From NCBI GenBank assembly GCA_002067405.1, contig MVRP01000019.1, positions 1-41,213 on the forward strand: a DNA stretch of 41,213 nucleotides. Reading direction: 5' to 3'. Source of the stretch: Syntrophorhabdaceae bacterium PtaU1.Bin034. GTDB taxonomy: Bacteria > Desulfobacterota_G > Syntrophorhabdia > Syntrophorhabdales > WCHB1-27. Numbering within the stretch: the stretch's first letter is position 1; every line of letters begins with the position of its first letter. Positions 16,053 to 23,667 of this stretch are shown here, piece by piece. The translations under genes and the position numbers were made by a program. Below the pieces are notes generated by a model. It worked only from the letters and a program-made list of their open reading frames with translations. It searched no databases and was not told where the DNA came from.

Positions 16053-16258
16053 AGACCGTCGCACTTTTTATCCTCAAATTATACCAGCTATGCGTATCCC
16101 CCTATATTCCTAGTGCATGCAGGTTTTACCCGACCTGTTCGTGCTATATGATCGAGGCCATCCAAAAAAAGGGGCTTTGGAAAGGCCTGTTTTCGGGTCT
16201 GCTCCGAATTCTCAAATGTCATCCGTTTCATCCCGGAGGGTTCGATCCGGTAAAATAG
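16049..16258 (+). CDS. yidD: Membrane protein insertion efficiency factor YidD
   Basis: The 69-residue protein reads [30 protein letters not shown], with the conserved cysteines and the SPxxP...C..xPTCS pattern of YidD, and ends [13 protein letters not shown]. YidD is a membrane-associated helper of YidC. The start is the ATG at 16049, overlapping the rnpA stop (ATGA). A longer upstream open frame is only the shadow of rnpA. Confidence 0.95.
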   Translation: MKTVALFILKLYQLCVSPYIPSACRFYPTCSCYMIEAIQKKGLWKGLFSGLLRILKCHPFHPGGFDPVK

Positions 16259-16417
16259 CCGATCATTTGGTGCTGAGGGGCAGAGGGGCACGGTGAACAA
16301 GCATTTTTTCTCCGCTCCCTATCTCCTTCGCACCTCAGTATAACAGGGGGGAGGCTTCACGGAACGGGGTACCCGCGTGCGGGTCGCCCAAATAATTGCA
16401 ATGTAAGCGGAGGCTTA
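16259..16417 (+). other. Intergenic region yidD-yidC with a duplicated ribosome-binding-site segment
   Basis: This 159-nt spacer is unusually long for the cluster. GGAGGCTTCACGGAAC at 16350-16365 closely repeats GGAGGCTTAATGGAAA at 16409-16424, which is the real yidC ribosome-binding site and start; the upstream copy has ACG in place of ATG. Between them lies a short GC hairpin (ACCCGC-GT-GCGGGT, around 16370-16384). Confidence 0.4.
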
Positions 16418-18040
16418 ATGGAAAAAAGAACTCTAATTGCTGTACTCTTGTCGGTAATAATTCTGTTTGTATGGCAGTTTTTCCTGTCACCTAAAACACC
16501 GCCTTCTACCGAGCCTCAGACAACGGCTCAGACGCAGAAACAGGGTGACCAATCAGCTACAGAGCCGGCAAAAACAGGGCAAGGGGCAAAACAGGGTCAG
16601 GAGACCGAGCGGGCAGCGCTGCCGTTAACCGAGAAGAGATCAACCAAGCAGATCAATGTGGAGACGCCTAAACTCAGGATAAAGCTCGGGGATCTCGGAG
16701 GAGGCTTAACGAGCGTGCGCCTTAAAGAATATAAGGAGGCCGTGGGAGGCAGTCAGGAGAAGGAGCTTCTCGAGAATATCGCACCTTACCGGTATATCCC
16801 GGCCGTCTCGCAGACCTCCGGCAATGGCACTGTCAGCGACGCGACCCTCTTTAAAGCAGACAAAGAAAATATTGTGGTCCGTGATAAACCGGAAACCCTT
16901 ACTTTTTCAGGCGAACTGACCAACGGAAAGAAGATAAAAAAGGTATACACCTTTTACCCGGACACCTACACGATCGGTCTTAACGTGCAGGTCGAAGGTC
17001 TGGAGCAGTCAACCGCCTATGCAGATTTTGCCCTTTTTAACATGAAGGACAAGTCAAGCTACGTGTTCAAAGGGCCCTTTATTTATGACGGAAAGAAATT
17101 CCAGCAGGTGGATGACCTCGGAAAGCAGGTCAACGCGAACAAGTCGTACAGTTATGCCGGATTCGACGAAGGTTACTTTTCCTTTATATTTCTGCCGCAA
17201 GGAACAACAAAACCGGACCTGCTGGTAACCAAGGTGGTAACACAGCTAGACAACAGCTCTGTTGATGTCCCCGTCGACCGTCTCATCTTCGACAAAAACG
17301 GCATCGACAGCACCCTCTATTTCGTTCCGAACAAGCTTTCGCTGTTGAAAGAACTCAACATACATGCGGAAAAGATAGTCGATTTCGGATGGTTCGATAT
17401 CGTGGCAAAGCCGATGCTGTGGGGCATGAACTGGGCGAACAGGTTCACCCGCAACTACGGCATCGATATCATCCTTCTGACCATCCTCATCAAGATCATT
17501 TTTTATCCCTTGAGCGTCAAGAGCTACAAATCCATGAAAGAAATGCAGAAACTCCAACCGATGATCGCGAAGCTGAAGGAGAAATATAAAGACGACAAGG
17601 AAAAACTGAACAGAGAAATGATGGGTATTTACAAGACCAAGGGTATCAACCCCCTTGGCGGCTGTCTTCCCATGGTTATCCAAATCCCTGTCTTTTTCGC
17701 ACTCTACAAGGTTCTCATGGGGGCAATCGAATTCCGGCATGCGCCTTTCATGCTCTGGATAAATGATCTGGCCGCTCCGGAAGACCTCTTTACCTTCCAC
17801 GTCGCGGGCTTTGCCCTCCCCTTGAGGATATTGCCCCTTATAATGGGTATTACCATGGTGATCCAGCAGAAGATGACGCCCACAGGCGGCGATCCCATGC
17901 AGGCAAAGATGATGATGTTCATGCCCATATTCTTCACCTTTCTTTTCTGGGGTTTCCCGTCCGGCCTCGTTCTCTACTGGCTCGTGAACAACGTGATTTC
18001 TATCGGTCAACAGTACTACATCAACAAAAGGGTTGCCTGA
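16418..18040 (+). CDS. yidC: Membrane protein insertase YidC
   Basis: The 540-residue protein is a long, Gram-negative type YidC (Oxa1 family). An N-terminal membrane anchor (LIAVLLSVIILFVWQFFLSP) is followed by a Gln/Thr-rich linker, a periplasmic beta-sandwich domain (about 80-330), and the conserved C-terminal five-helix core: GIDIILLTILIKIIFYPLS with the hydrophilic-groove Lys/Arg region, INPLGGCLPMVIQIPVFFALY, ILPLIMGITMVIQQKMTP and GLVLYWLVNNVISIGQQYYIN. It inserts and folds inner-membrane proteins with or without Sec. GGAGG precedes the ATG. The large periplasmic domain supports a diderm host. Confidence 0.97.
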   Translation: MEKRTLIAVLLSVIILFVWQFFLSPKTPPSTEPQTTAQTQKQGDQSATEPAKTGQGAKQGQETERAALPLTEKRSTKQINVETPKLRIKLGDLGGGLTSVRLKEYKEAVGGSQEKELLENIAPYRYIPAVSQTSGNGTVSDATLFKADKENIVVRDKPETLTFSGELTNGKKIKKVYTFYPDTYTIGLNVQVEGLEQSTAYADFALFNMKDKSSYVFKGPFIYDGKKFQQVDDLGKQVNANKSYSYAGFDEGYFSFIFLPQGTTKPDLLVTKVVTQLDNSSVDVPVDRLIFDKNGIDSTLYFVPNKLSLLKELNIHAEKIVDFGWFDIVAKPMLWGMNWANRFTRNYGIDIILLTILIKIIFYPLSVKSYKSMKEMQKLQPMIAKLKEKYKDDKEKLNREMMGIYKTKGINPLGGCLPMVIQIPVFFALYKVLMGAIEFRHAPFMLWINDLAAPEDLFTFHVAGFALPLRILPLIMGITMVIQQKMTPTGGDPMQAKMMMFMPIFFTFLFWGFPSGLVLYWLVNNVISIGQQYYINKRVA

Positions 18041-18051
18041 GGAGGTTTTAA

Positions 18052-18690
18052 ATGGATTTTGTGGAAGTTGAAGGCAAAACCTACGAGGAGGCCGTCCGGA
18101 AAGCTTCAGAGAGCCTTAATGCCGACGAAAAAGACCTTGATATCGAGGTGACGGAGGTTGACACAAAAGGTATTCTTGGCCTGCTTGGAAGCAAAAAAGT
18201 CAGAATAGTCGCAAGAATAAGGAATAGCCCGGAAGAATACGGGAAACAGTTTCTCACAGAACTGGCAAGTTTTTATGGCGTCACCGTGCGCGTGGATGTG
18301 ACAAAACAGGGCGAGAGAATCCTTTTTGCCATAGAGTCAGGGGATGGGGATGCCCTTGTAGGCGAGGACGGTGAAGTACTTGACGCCATTCAACACCTTG
18401 TAAAGCTAGCCATAGCAAAGCGATACAAGCAGAGCCTGAAGTTGCTCGTCGATGTGAACGATTACAGAGAGCAAAGGAAAAAGACAATTATCCTAATGGC
18501 AAAAAGACTCGCCGACAAGGTGAGAAAAGAGGGTCGGCCTGTCAAGACCAAGCCCCTGAACCCTTATGAAAGGCGGCTCATCCACACGCTGTTCAAGAAT
18601 AACAACCGTATAACGACGCACAGCGAAGGAGAAGGACATACCAAGAAAGTGATCATCTCTCCGTCCAGCCCCGCCCATGCGCGACGCTGA
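18052..18690 (+). CDS. khpB: Jag/KhpB family RNA-binding protein (Jag_N-KH-R3H)
   Basis: The 212-residue protein has three parts. A Jag_N domain at about 1-50 (FVEVEGKTYEEAVRKASESL, ending GILGLLGSKK) is followed by a KH domain at 75-145, where LVGEDGEVLDAIQHLVKLAI takes the place of the classic GxxG region. The R3H domain at 150-208 has PLNPYERRLIHTLF and the final HTKKVIISP. KhpB-type proteins bind RNA with KhpA and affect cell division and sRNA biology in several bacteria. GAGGAGG precedes the ATG, 11 nt after yidC. Its 3' end overlaps mnmE by 14 nt. Confidence 0.92.
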   Translation: MDFVEVEGKTYEEAVRKASESLNADEKDLDIEVTEVDTKGILGLLGSKKVRIVARIRNSPEEYGKQFLTELASFYGVTVRVDVTKQGERILFAIESGDGDALVGEDGEVLDAIQHLVKLAIAKRYKQSLKLLVDVNDYREQRKKTIILMAKRLADKVRKEGRPVKTKPLNPYERRLIHTLFKNNNRITTHSEGEGHTKKVIISPSSPAHARR

Positions 18691-20044
18691 TACTATCTGC
18701 GCCGTTTCTTCGCCCATCGGCGAAGGCGGCATAGGTATAATAAGAATGAGCGGCCCCGCCGCCCATTCTATTTTGAAAAAAATCTTTCGGCCCAGGAAGC
18801 CGGTGCGCAGTTTTGTTTCACACCGCCTCTACCTGGGCTTCGTTTTTGACCCTCAGACCAATCTCGATGTGGACGAAGTCTTTGCCGTGTTACTCAAAAA
18901 GCCGCGCACGTATACCAGGGAATCAATGTCTGAGGTGTACGCTCACGGTGGACTCGCCGCCCAAAACCAGATACTCATGCTGATGGTAAGAAATGGCGCC
19001 CGAATTGCGGAGCCCGGCGAGTTTACGCAAAGGGCCTTTCTTAACGGCAGAATCGACCTTGCTCAGGCGGAATCGATCCTTGATGTCATCAAAAGCGAGA
19101 CCGATAATGAGCTGAGGCATGCCGTTGCGAACATGAAGGGCATGCTTTCTGAGAAGATCGAAGCCATCAGACAGGAGATCCGGGGGCTTATCGTCGAGGT
19201 GGAAGCGGGAATAGATTTTCCCGAAGAGGAACTCGACATCCAAAGTGAAGGTTGGATATCGAGGCTTACCAAAGTGAGGACAGACCTCAATCAACTGATC
19301 TCTTCCTATTACGAAGGACGGGCAATACGGGACGGGCTGGAAGTGCTGATCGTAGGCAGGACAAACGTCGGCAAATCAAGCCTCCTCAATGCGCTTCTCC
19401 TTAAGGAAAAAGCGATCGTCACCTCCATCCCCGGCACCACGCGCGATCTTGTCGAAGACACGATTCATATCAAAGGGATAAAATTCAGGATAACCGATAC
19501 CGCGGGGCTGAGAAGGTCCGACGATCCGATAGAAAAAGAGGGGATAGACAGGGTCAGGAAGAGAATACCCGAGGCCGATGTTATCTTGTGGGTATTGGAC
19601 GCCTCAGAGCCGTACCGGCAGGACGACGAGGAGACATACGAGGCGATAAGAGACAAGAGAACCATTGCCGTCTTCAACAAGACGGACCTTCCGGAACGCC
19701 TCGACAGGGAGACGGTCATATCACGGGGTGTAGAGGGCGTTGAGGTCTCCGCCCTTACCGGTTCAGGTCTGGAAAATCTGAAGAACAGCCTCCACGAGGT
19801 CTTTCTGGAAGCCGGAAGCAGGAACTCCGGCGCCCTCGTAACCAATGCGCGGCATAAAGACGCCCTCGCAAGGACCGGGCAGGCAATCGGACGGGCAGAA
19901 AACTGCAGCAAGTCGGGGGAACCGGTCGAGTTTCTCGCCTTCGAGCTTCGCGACGCTTTATCCTGCCTCGGCGAAATCACGGGCGAGACATGCACCGAAG
20001 AAATCCTGTCCGACATATTCAGCAGATTCTGCATTGGAAAGTGA
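18677..20044 (+). CDS. mnmE: tRNA uridine-5-carboxymethylaminomethyl(34) synthesis GTPase MnmE
   Basis: The 455-residue protein has the N-terminal tetrahydrofolate-binding domain (DTICAVSSPIGEGGIGIIR), a helical domain, the inserted G domain (G1 GRTNVGKSSLLNALL, G2/K-loop IVTSIPGTTRDLVED, G3 DTAG, G4 FNKTD), and the C-terminal CIGK with its catalytic cysteine. With MnmG it modifies the wobble uridine of several tRNAs. mnmG is not adjacent here; transcription ends at the strong hairpin just downstream. The start overlaps khpB. Confidence 0.97.
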   Translation: MRDADTICAVSSPIGEGGIGIIRMSGPAAHSILKKIFRPRKPVRSFVSHRLYLGFVFDPQTNLDVDEVFAVLLKKPRTYTRESMSEVYAHGGLAAQNQILMLMVRNGARIAEPGEFTQRAFLNGRIDLAQAESILDVIKSETDNELRHAVANMKGMLSEKIEAIRQEIRGLIVEVEAGIDFPEEELDIQSEGWISRLTKVRTDLNQLISSYYEGRAIRDGLEVLIVGRTNVGKSSLLNALLLKEKAIVTSIPGTTRDLVEDTIHIKGIKFRITDTAGLRRSDDPIEKEGIDRVRKRIPEADVILWVLDASEPYRQDDEETYEAIRDKRTIAVFNKTDLPERLDRETVISRGVEGVEVSALTGSGLENLKNSLHEVFLEAGSRNSGALVTNARHKDALARTGQAIGRAENCSKSGEPVEFLAFELRDALSCLGEITGETCTEEILSDIFSRFCIGK

Positions 20045-20055
20045 GTACAGAGGAC

Positions 20056-20110
20056 AAAGACAAAAAGAGAACGGGTCATGTTCGCCGTGACCCGTTCTCT
20101 TTTTGTCTTT
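20056..20110. terminator. Bidirectional intrinsic terminator between convergent mnmE and acyl-CoA dehydrogenase
   Basis: A perfect 23-bp inverted repeat: left arm 20056-20078, 9-nt loop 20079-20087, right arm 20088-20110. The lower stem is A/T-rich (AAAGACAAAAAGAG on the left, CTCTTTTTGTCTTT on the right), so a U-rich 3' arm is produced on either strand. The upper stem is the GC-rich ACGGGTCA/TGACCCGT. It sits 11 nt past mnmE and 18 nt past the stop of the minus-strand gene. Confidence 0.9.
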
Positions 20111-20128
20111 CTGAAGTCTTCCCGCTGA

Positions 20129-21310
20129 CTATGAAGCGAACTTCCTGAAAACCGATTTCGCGATGAGCATGCTCTGGATCTGGTTCGCACCCTCGTAAAT
20201 CTGGGTAGCCTTCGCGTCACGCATCATCCGCTCTACAGGATAATCCTTCGTATACCCGTAACTGCCGAGTATCTGGACAGCATCGGTGGTCACCTTCATG
20301 GCCACGTTGGCAGAATATACCTTTGCTATTGCAGAAGCCCTGTCTGCCGCTATGGCGCGCATTTTGTCCCTTTCGTACACCTTCGCCTCATCAAGCAGGC
20401 GTGCAGCATTATAGACAAGGGCGCGGGCCGCCTCCACCTCGGTGACCATTTCTCCGATCATGAGCTGGATTCCTTCGTGCTGAGCCAACCTCTGGCCGAA
20501 CTGCATCCGGTGCCACGCGTATTCAACGGCAAAATCAAGTGCGCCCTGGGCGATGCCCAATGCCTGAGCACCGACAGCGGGCCTGGACAGGTTGAGCGTC
20601 GACATAGCGACAGACCATCCCCCACCCTCAGTTCCAAGCAGGTTATCCTTGGTGAGTTTCACGTTGTCAAAGCTGATCTCTGTGAGATCGGACCCGTTCA
20701 TACCCATCTTCTCTTCGTTTTTGCCTATCGTCACTCCGGGATAATCCTTTTCCAAATAAAACGCAGTGATGCCCTTATGTCTCAGGTTGGGATCACTGGT
20801 GGCAAAGATCGTATATATTTGGGCGCTCGCCCCGTTCGTGATCATGGATTTCTTGCCGTTGAGGTAATAATAATCCCCATCCTTCGTAAAGGTGGTCGTC
20901 ATACGAGCCGGGTCGGAACCGGCCTCAGGTTCTGTAAGCGCGAATGCTGCAAGGTACTTTTTGTCCGGTTGAGTCATCTTTTCGAAGATATACGCCTTCT
21001 GCTCCTCATTTGCCGCCACCATTACCGGCATCAAGCCCACGTTATGGGCGAGACAGATAAGGGACCCCGAGCCCGAGGCCTTTGCCAGTTCTTCAATGAT
21101 GACGCAAAAGGATGTGATATCGCCTTCCAACCCGCCAAACTTCTCGGGCAGCATGAGATAGAGCAGCCCGTTTTTCTTATACGCATCAACAATGTCCCAG
21201 GGGAACTCTCCTGTAGCATCGATCTCTTTGGCCCTCGGCGCTACTTTTTCCTTGGCGATCTTCTCGGCGATCTTTTGGATCAAAAGGTGTTTTTCCGAAT
21301 GATTTACCAT
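20129..21310 (-). CDS. Acyl-CoA dehydrogenase
   Basis: The 393-residue flavoprotein shows the ACAD domains in order: N-terminal helices, FALTEPEAGSDPARM (FAD/substrate signature 1), YYYLNGKKSMITNGASA, the C-terminal helical domain RMQFGQRLAQHEGIQ and the catalytic glutamate in ATQIYEGANQIQSML. ACADs oxidise acyl-CoA to enoyl-CoA and normally pass electrons to ETF. No etfAB or other beta-oxidation gene lies nearby, so the chain-length or aromatic/dicarboxylic substrate cannot be read from context. AAAGGAGGA precedes the ATG at 21310. Convergent with mnmE; divergent from the DUF362 gene. Confidence 0.93.
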   Translation of the reverse strand: MVNHSEKHLLIQKIAEKIAKEKVAPRAKEIDATGEFPWDIVDAYKKNGLLYLMLPEKFGGLEGDITSFCVIIEELAKASGSGSLICLAHNVGLMPVMVAANEEQKAYIFEKMTQPDKKYLAAFALTEPEAGSDPARMTTTFTKDGDYYYLNGKKSMITNGASAQIYTIFATSDPNLRHKGITAFYLEKDYPGVTIGKNEEKMGMNGSDLTEISFDNVKLTKDNLLGTEGGGWSVAMSTLNLSRPAVGAQALGIAQGALDFAVEYAWHRMQFGQRLAQHEGIQLMIGEMVTEVEAARALVYNAARLLDEAKVYERDKMRAIAADRASAIAKVYSANVAMKVTTDAVQILGSYGYTKDYPVERMMRDAKATQIYEGANQIQSMLIAKSVFRKFAS

Positions 21311-21321
21311 CGATCCTCCTT

Positions 21322-21349
21322 TTGGTTCGGGAAAAAACTGAGGTATACT
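21322..21349 (+). promoter_or_regulatory. Putative promoter for the DUF362-M29 pair
   Basis: TTGGTT (21322-21327), 16-bp spacer, TATACT (21344-21349), 43 nt upstream of the DUF362 start, within the short divergent intergenic region shared with the acyl-CoA dehydrogenase. Confidence 0.5.
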
Positions 21350-21392
21350 TGTAACATACTTTTAGAGTGAATTAAACAGAAAAGGAGAAGAC

Positions 21393-22496
21393 ATGTCGAC
21401 GGTATACTTTACGGACCTGCGGACAAGACCCAAGCGGAACCTCCTTGACAAGATCGACGGACTCATCAAGAGAATGAAGATTAACAAGAAAATCAAAAAA
21501 AATGATCTCGTGGCCATAAAGCTCCATTTTGGTGAACAGGGAAACTGCGCTTTTCTGAGGCCGGTATTTCTAAGAACCGTCGCTGAGCAGGTAAAGGCGT
21601 TGGGCGCACGGCCGTTCCTGACCGATACGAACACGCTCTACACCGGATCCAGAAGTAATGGGGTTTCTCACATCACCACTGCCATTCAAAACGGCTTTGA
21701 CTACGCGGTGATTGGTTGTCCGATCATCATAGCCGACGGACTGCGAGGGTCAAACGGGGTCAAAATCCCGATTGGAGGCGAGGTACTCGATCAGGTGAAT
21801 ATCGCAAAGGAGATCGCCGATGCAGATGCGCTTATTGTGGTCACTCATTTTAAGGGGCATGAGCTGTCCGGCTTTGGCGGAGCGCTGAAGAATATGGGAA
21901 TGGGCTGCGCTACGAGGGAAGGAAAACTGGTCCAGCACAGCACGGTTGGGCCGAAGATAAACGTTGAGCGGTGCAAGGGCTGTTCTCTCTGTCTTGATTA
22001 TTGTCCCGCAAATGCCATTTCGGTCAAAAATAAAAGGGCCGTTATCGAGGGCCACTCATGCATAGGCTGCGGAGAGTGCACGGTCATATGTCCGCAAGGC
22101 GCTATAGAGATACAGTGGAACGAGGATCAGGACAAGTTCCAGAAGAAGATGGTCGAACATGCGGCCGGCACCCTTAAGGACAAGGAGGACAAAGCGGTCT
22201 TCTTAAACTTTCTGATGCAGGTAAGCCCCTGCTGTGATTGCTATCCCCACAATGACGCCCCGATTGTCAGGGATATCGGCATTCTCGCATCCCTTGATCC
22301 CGTCGCGATCGATGCAGCTTCAGTCGACCTGGTGAATGCGGAAGAATCGATGCCCGGAACGGCTATCAAACACAAGCTCAAGGCAGGCGACGATAAATTC
22401 CGCGCCCTGTATCCGGGCATAGACTGGAATGTGCAGCTCGATCATGCCGAGAAGCTAAAGATGGGGGAGAGGAAATACCAACTGGTGAAGGTGTAG
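21393..22496 (+). CDS. DUF362 domain-containing 4Fe-4S ferredoxin protein
   Basis: The 367-residue protein has a DUF362 domain (TDLRTRPKRNLLDKIDGLI at the N-terminus, LVAIKLHFGEQGN, FLTDTNTLYTGSRSN, VVTHFKGHELSGFGGALKNMGMG). It is interrupted at about 190-245 by two [4Fe-4S] cluster motifs (CKGCSLCLDYCPANA and CIGCGECTVICPQGA). Later CCDCYPHNDAPIVRDIG and IDAASVDLVN are also typical. DUF362-ferredoxins are widespread in anaerobes and presumed to have an electron-transfer role; the chemistry is unknown. An AAAGGAG site precedes the ATG. The M29 peptidase follows after 8 nt, so they are probably co-transcribed. Confidence 0.88.
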   Translation: MSTVYFTDLRTRPKRNLLDKIDGLIKRMKINKKIKKNDLVAIKLHFGEQGNCAFLRPVFLRTVAEQVKALGARPFLTDTNTLYTGSRSNGVSHITTAIQNGFDYAVIGCPIIIADGLRGSNGVKIPIGGEVLDQVNIAKEIADADALIVVTHFKGHELSGFGGALKNMGMGCATREGKLVQHSTVGPKINVERCKGCSLCLDYCPANAISVKNKRAVIEGHSCIGCGECTVICPQGAIEIQWNEDQDKFQKKMVEHAAGTLKDKEDKAVFLNFLMQVSPCCDCYPHNDAPIVRDIGILASLDPVAIDAASVDLVNAEESMPGTAIKHKLKAGDDKFRALYPGIDWNVQLDHAEKLKMGERKYQLVKV

Positions 22497-22504
22497 GAGA
22501 ATCA

Positions 22505-23602
22505 ATGAAAAGCGTTTACGAAAAATATGCCGGGTTGCTGGTCAATTATTCATTGGAACTGAAGAAAGGCGACAAGCTCCTTATTGTTTCCACCTGCCTG
22601 TCCGAGCCTTTGATCCAGGAGGTCTATAGAGAAGCCCTTCGGGCAGGGGCTCATCCGGAAACATGGATCACCGTCAACGGGATAACACGAATGCTCTACG
22701 ACGAAGGCAACCGGGATCAACTGGAATATGCTTCACCCCTCTTCCGGTACGCCGTCGAGAACTATCAGGCCTTCCTCACCATCAGGGCCCCCTTTAATGT
22801 GAAGGAACTCCAGACGGCGGACCCCGAGAAGAAGAAAAAGGTCAATATGGCGGAGGCCGGCACAAAGAGGATCTTCAGGAAGCGGGCAACAACAGGCGAT
22901 CTTCGCTGGACGCTCTGCGAGTTCCCGACTGATGCCCAGGCCCAGGAATGCGGGCTCTCCCGGAAAGAGTACGAGGAGTTTATTCTTTCTGCCTGCTTCA
23001 TCGACCATGACGATCCTTCGGCAAAGTGGCGTGAAGTCCGTGACTCGCAGCAGCGCATCGTGGACTTCCTCAATAAAAGACAGCGCATACGGTATAAAGG
23101 CAGGGATATCGACGTCTCTTTCTCGACAGAAGGACGGACATGGATCAATTCGGACGGAAAGCACAATATGCCTTCCGGCGAAATATTTACCTCACCCGTT
23201 GAGGACTCTGTCGAAGGCTCCATCAGGTTCTCCTATCCGGGCATATTCATGGGACAGGAGATAGAAGACGTCAGGCTGGAGGTATACGGCGGCCGGGTGG
23301 TCCGATCGGAAGCGGCAAAAGGAAAGGGGCTTCTGGACCAAATAATCAATATCCCCGGGGCCGACCGGTTCGGTGAGGCGGCTATCGGGACCAATAAGGG
23401 CATCACGAGATTTACGAGAAATATGCTGTTTGACGAGAAGATAGGCGGCACGATTCACATGGCCCTCGGATCATCGTACGGCGAAGCAGGCGGCAAAAAC
23501 GAGTCGTCCGTTCACTGGGACCTTCTTGCGGACATGACCGAAAACGCCGAGATCCATGCGGACGGAGAGATCATTTACAGGAACGGTGAGTTTCTCATAT
23601 AG
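22505..23602 (+). CDS. M29 family aminopeptidase (thermophilic metalloprotease family)
   Basis: The 365-residue protein matches M29 aminopeptidases (AmpS/PepS/AmpT). The N-terminal domain includes LVNYSLELKKGDKLLIVSTCL. The catalytic domain carries the metal ligands in HNMPSGEIFTSPVEDS, GKGLLDQIINIPGADRFGE, AAIGTNKGITRFTRN and IHMALGSSYGEAGG with SSVHWDLLADM. Family enzymes use two metal ions (Co, Zn or Mg) to remove N-terminal residues from peptides. It is shorter than the ~410-residue classic members but all catalytic motifs appear present. No signal peptide, so cytoplasmic. Confidence 0.88.
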   Translation: MKSVYEKYAGLLVNYSLELKKGDKLLIVSTCLSEPLIQEVYREALRAGAHPETWITVNGITRMLYDEGNRDQLEYASPLFRYAVENYQAFLTIRAPFNVKELQTADPEKKKKVNMAEAGTKRIFRKRATTGDLRWTLCEFPTDAQAQECGLSRKEYEEFILSACFIDHDDPSAKWREVRDSQQRIVDFLNKRQRIRYKGRDIDVSFSTEGRTWINSDGKHNMPSGEIFTSPVEDSVEGSIRFSYPGIFMGQEIEDVRLEVYGGRVVRSEAAKGKGLLDQIINIPGADRFGEAAIGTNKGITRFTRNMLFDEKIGGTIHMALGSSYGEAGGKNESSVHWDLLADMTENAEIHADGEIIYRNGEFLI

Positions 23603-23667
23603 GTTCCAAGTCCCGGACCCTTTCTCCCGGGCGGGATCGGTCCTATGCCGGGCAGCGTCCGACAATC

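Noticed and set aside
17246..18010. 254-codon minus-strand frame opposite yidC
   Set aside because: Lies wholly inside yidC, with His/Asp/Glu-rich translation typical of an antisense frame.
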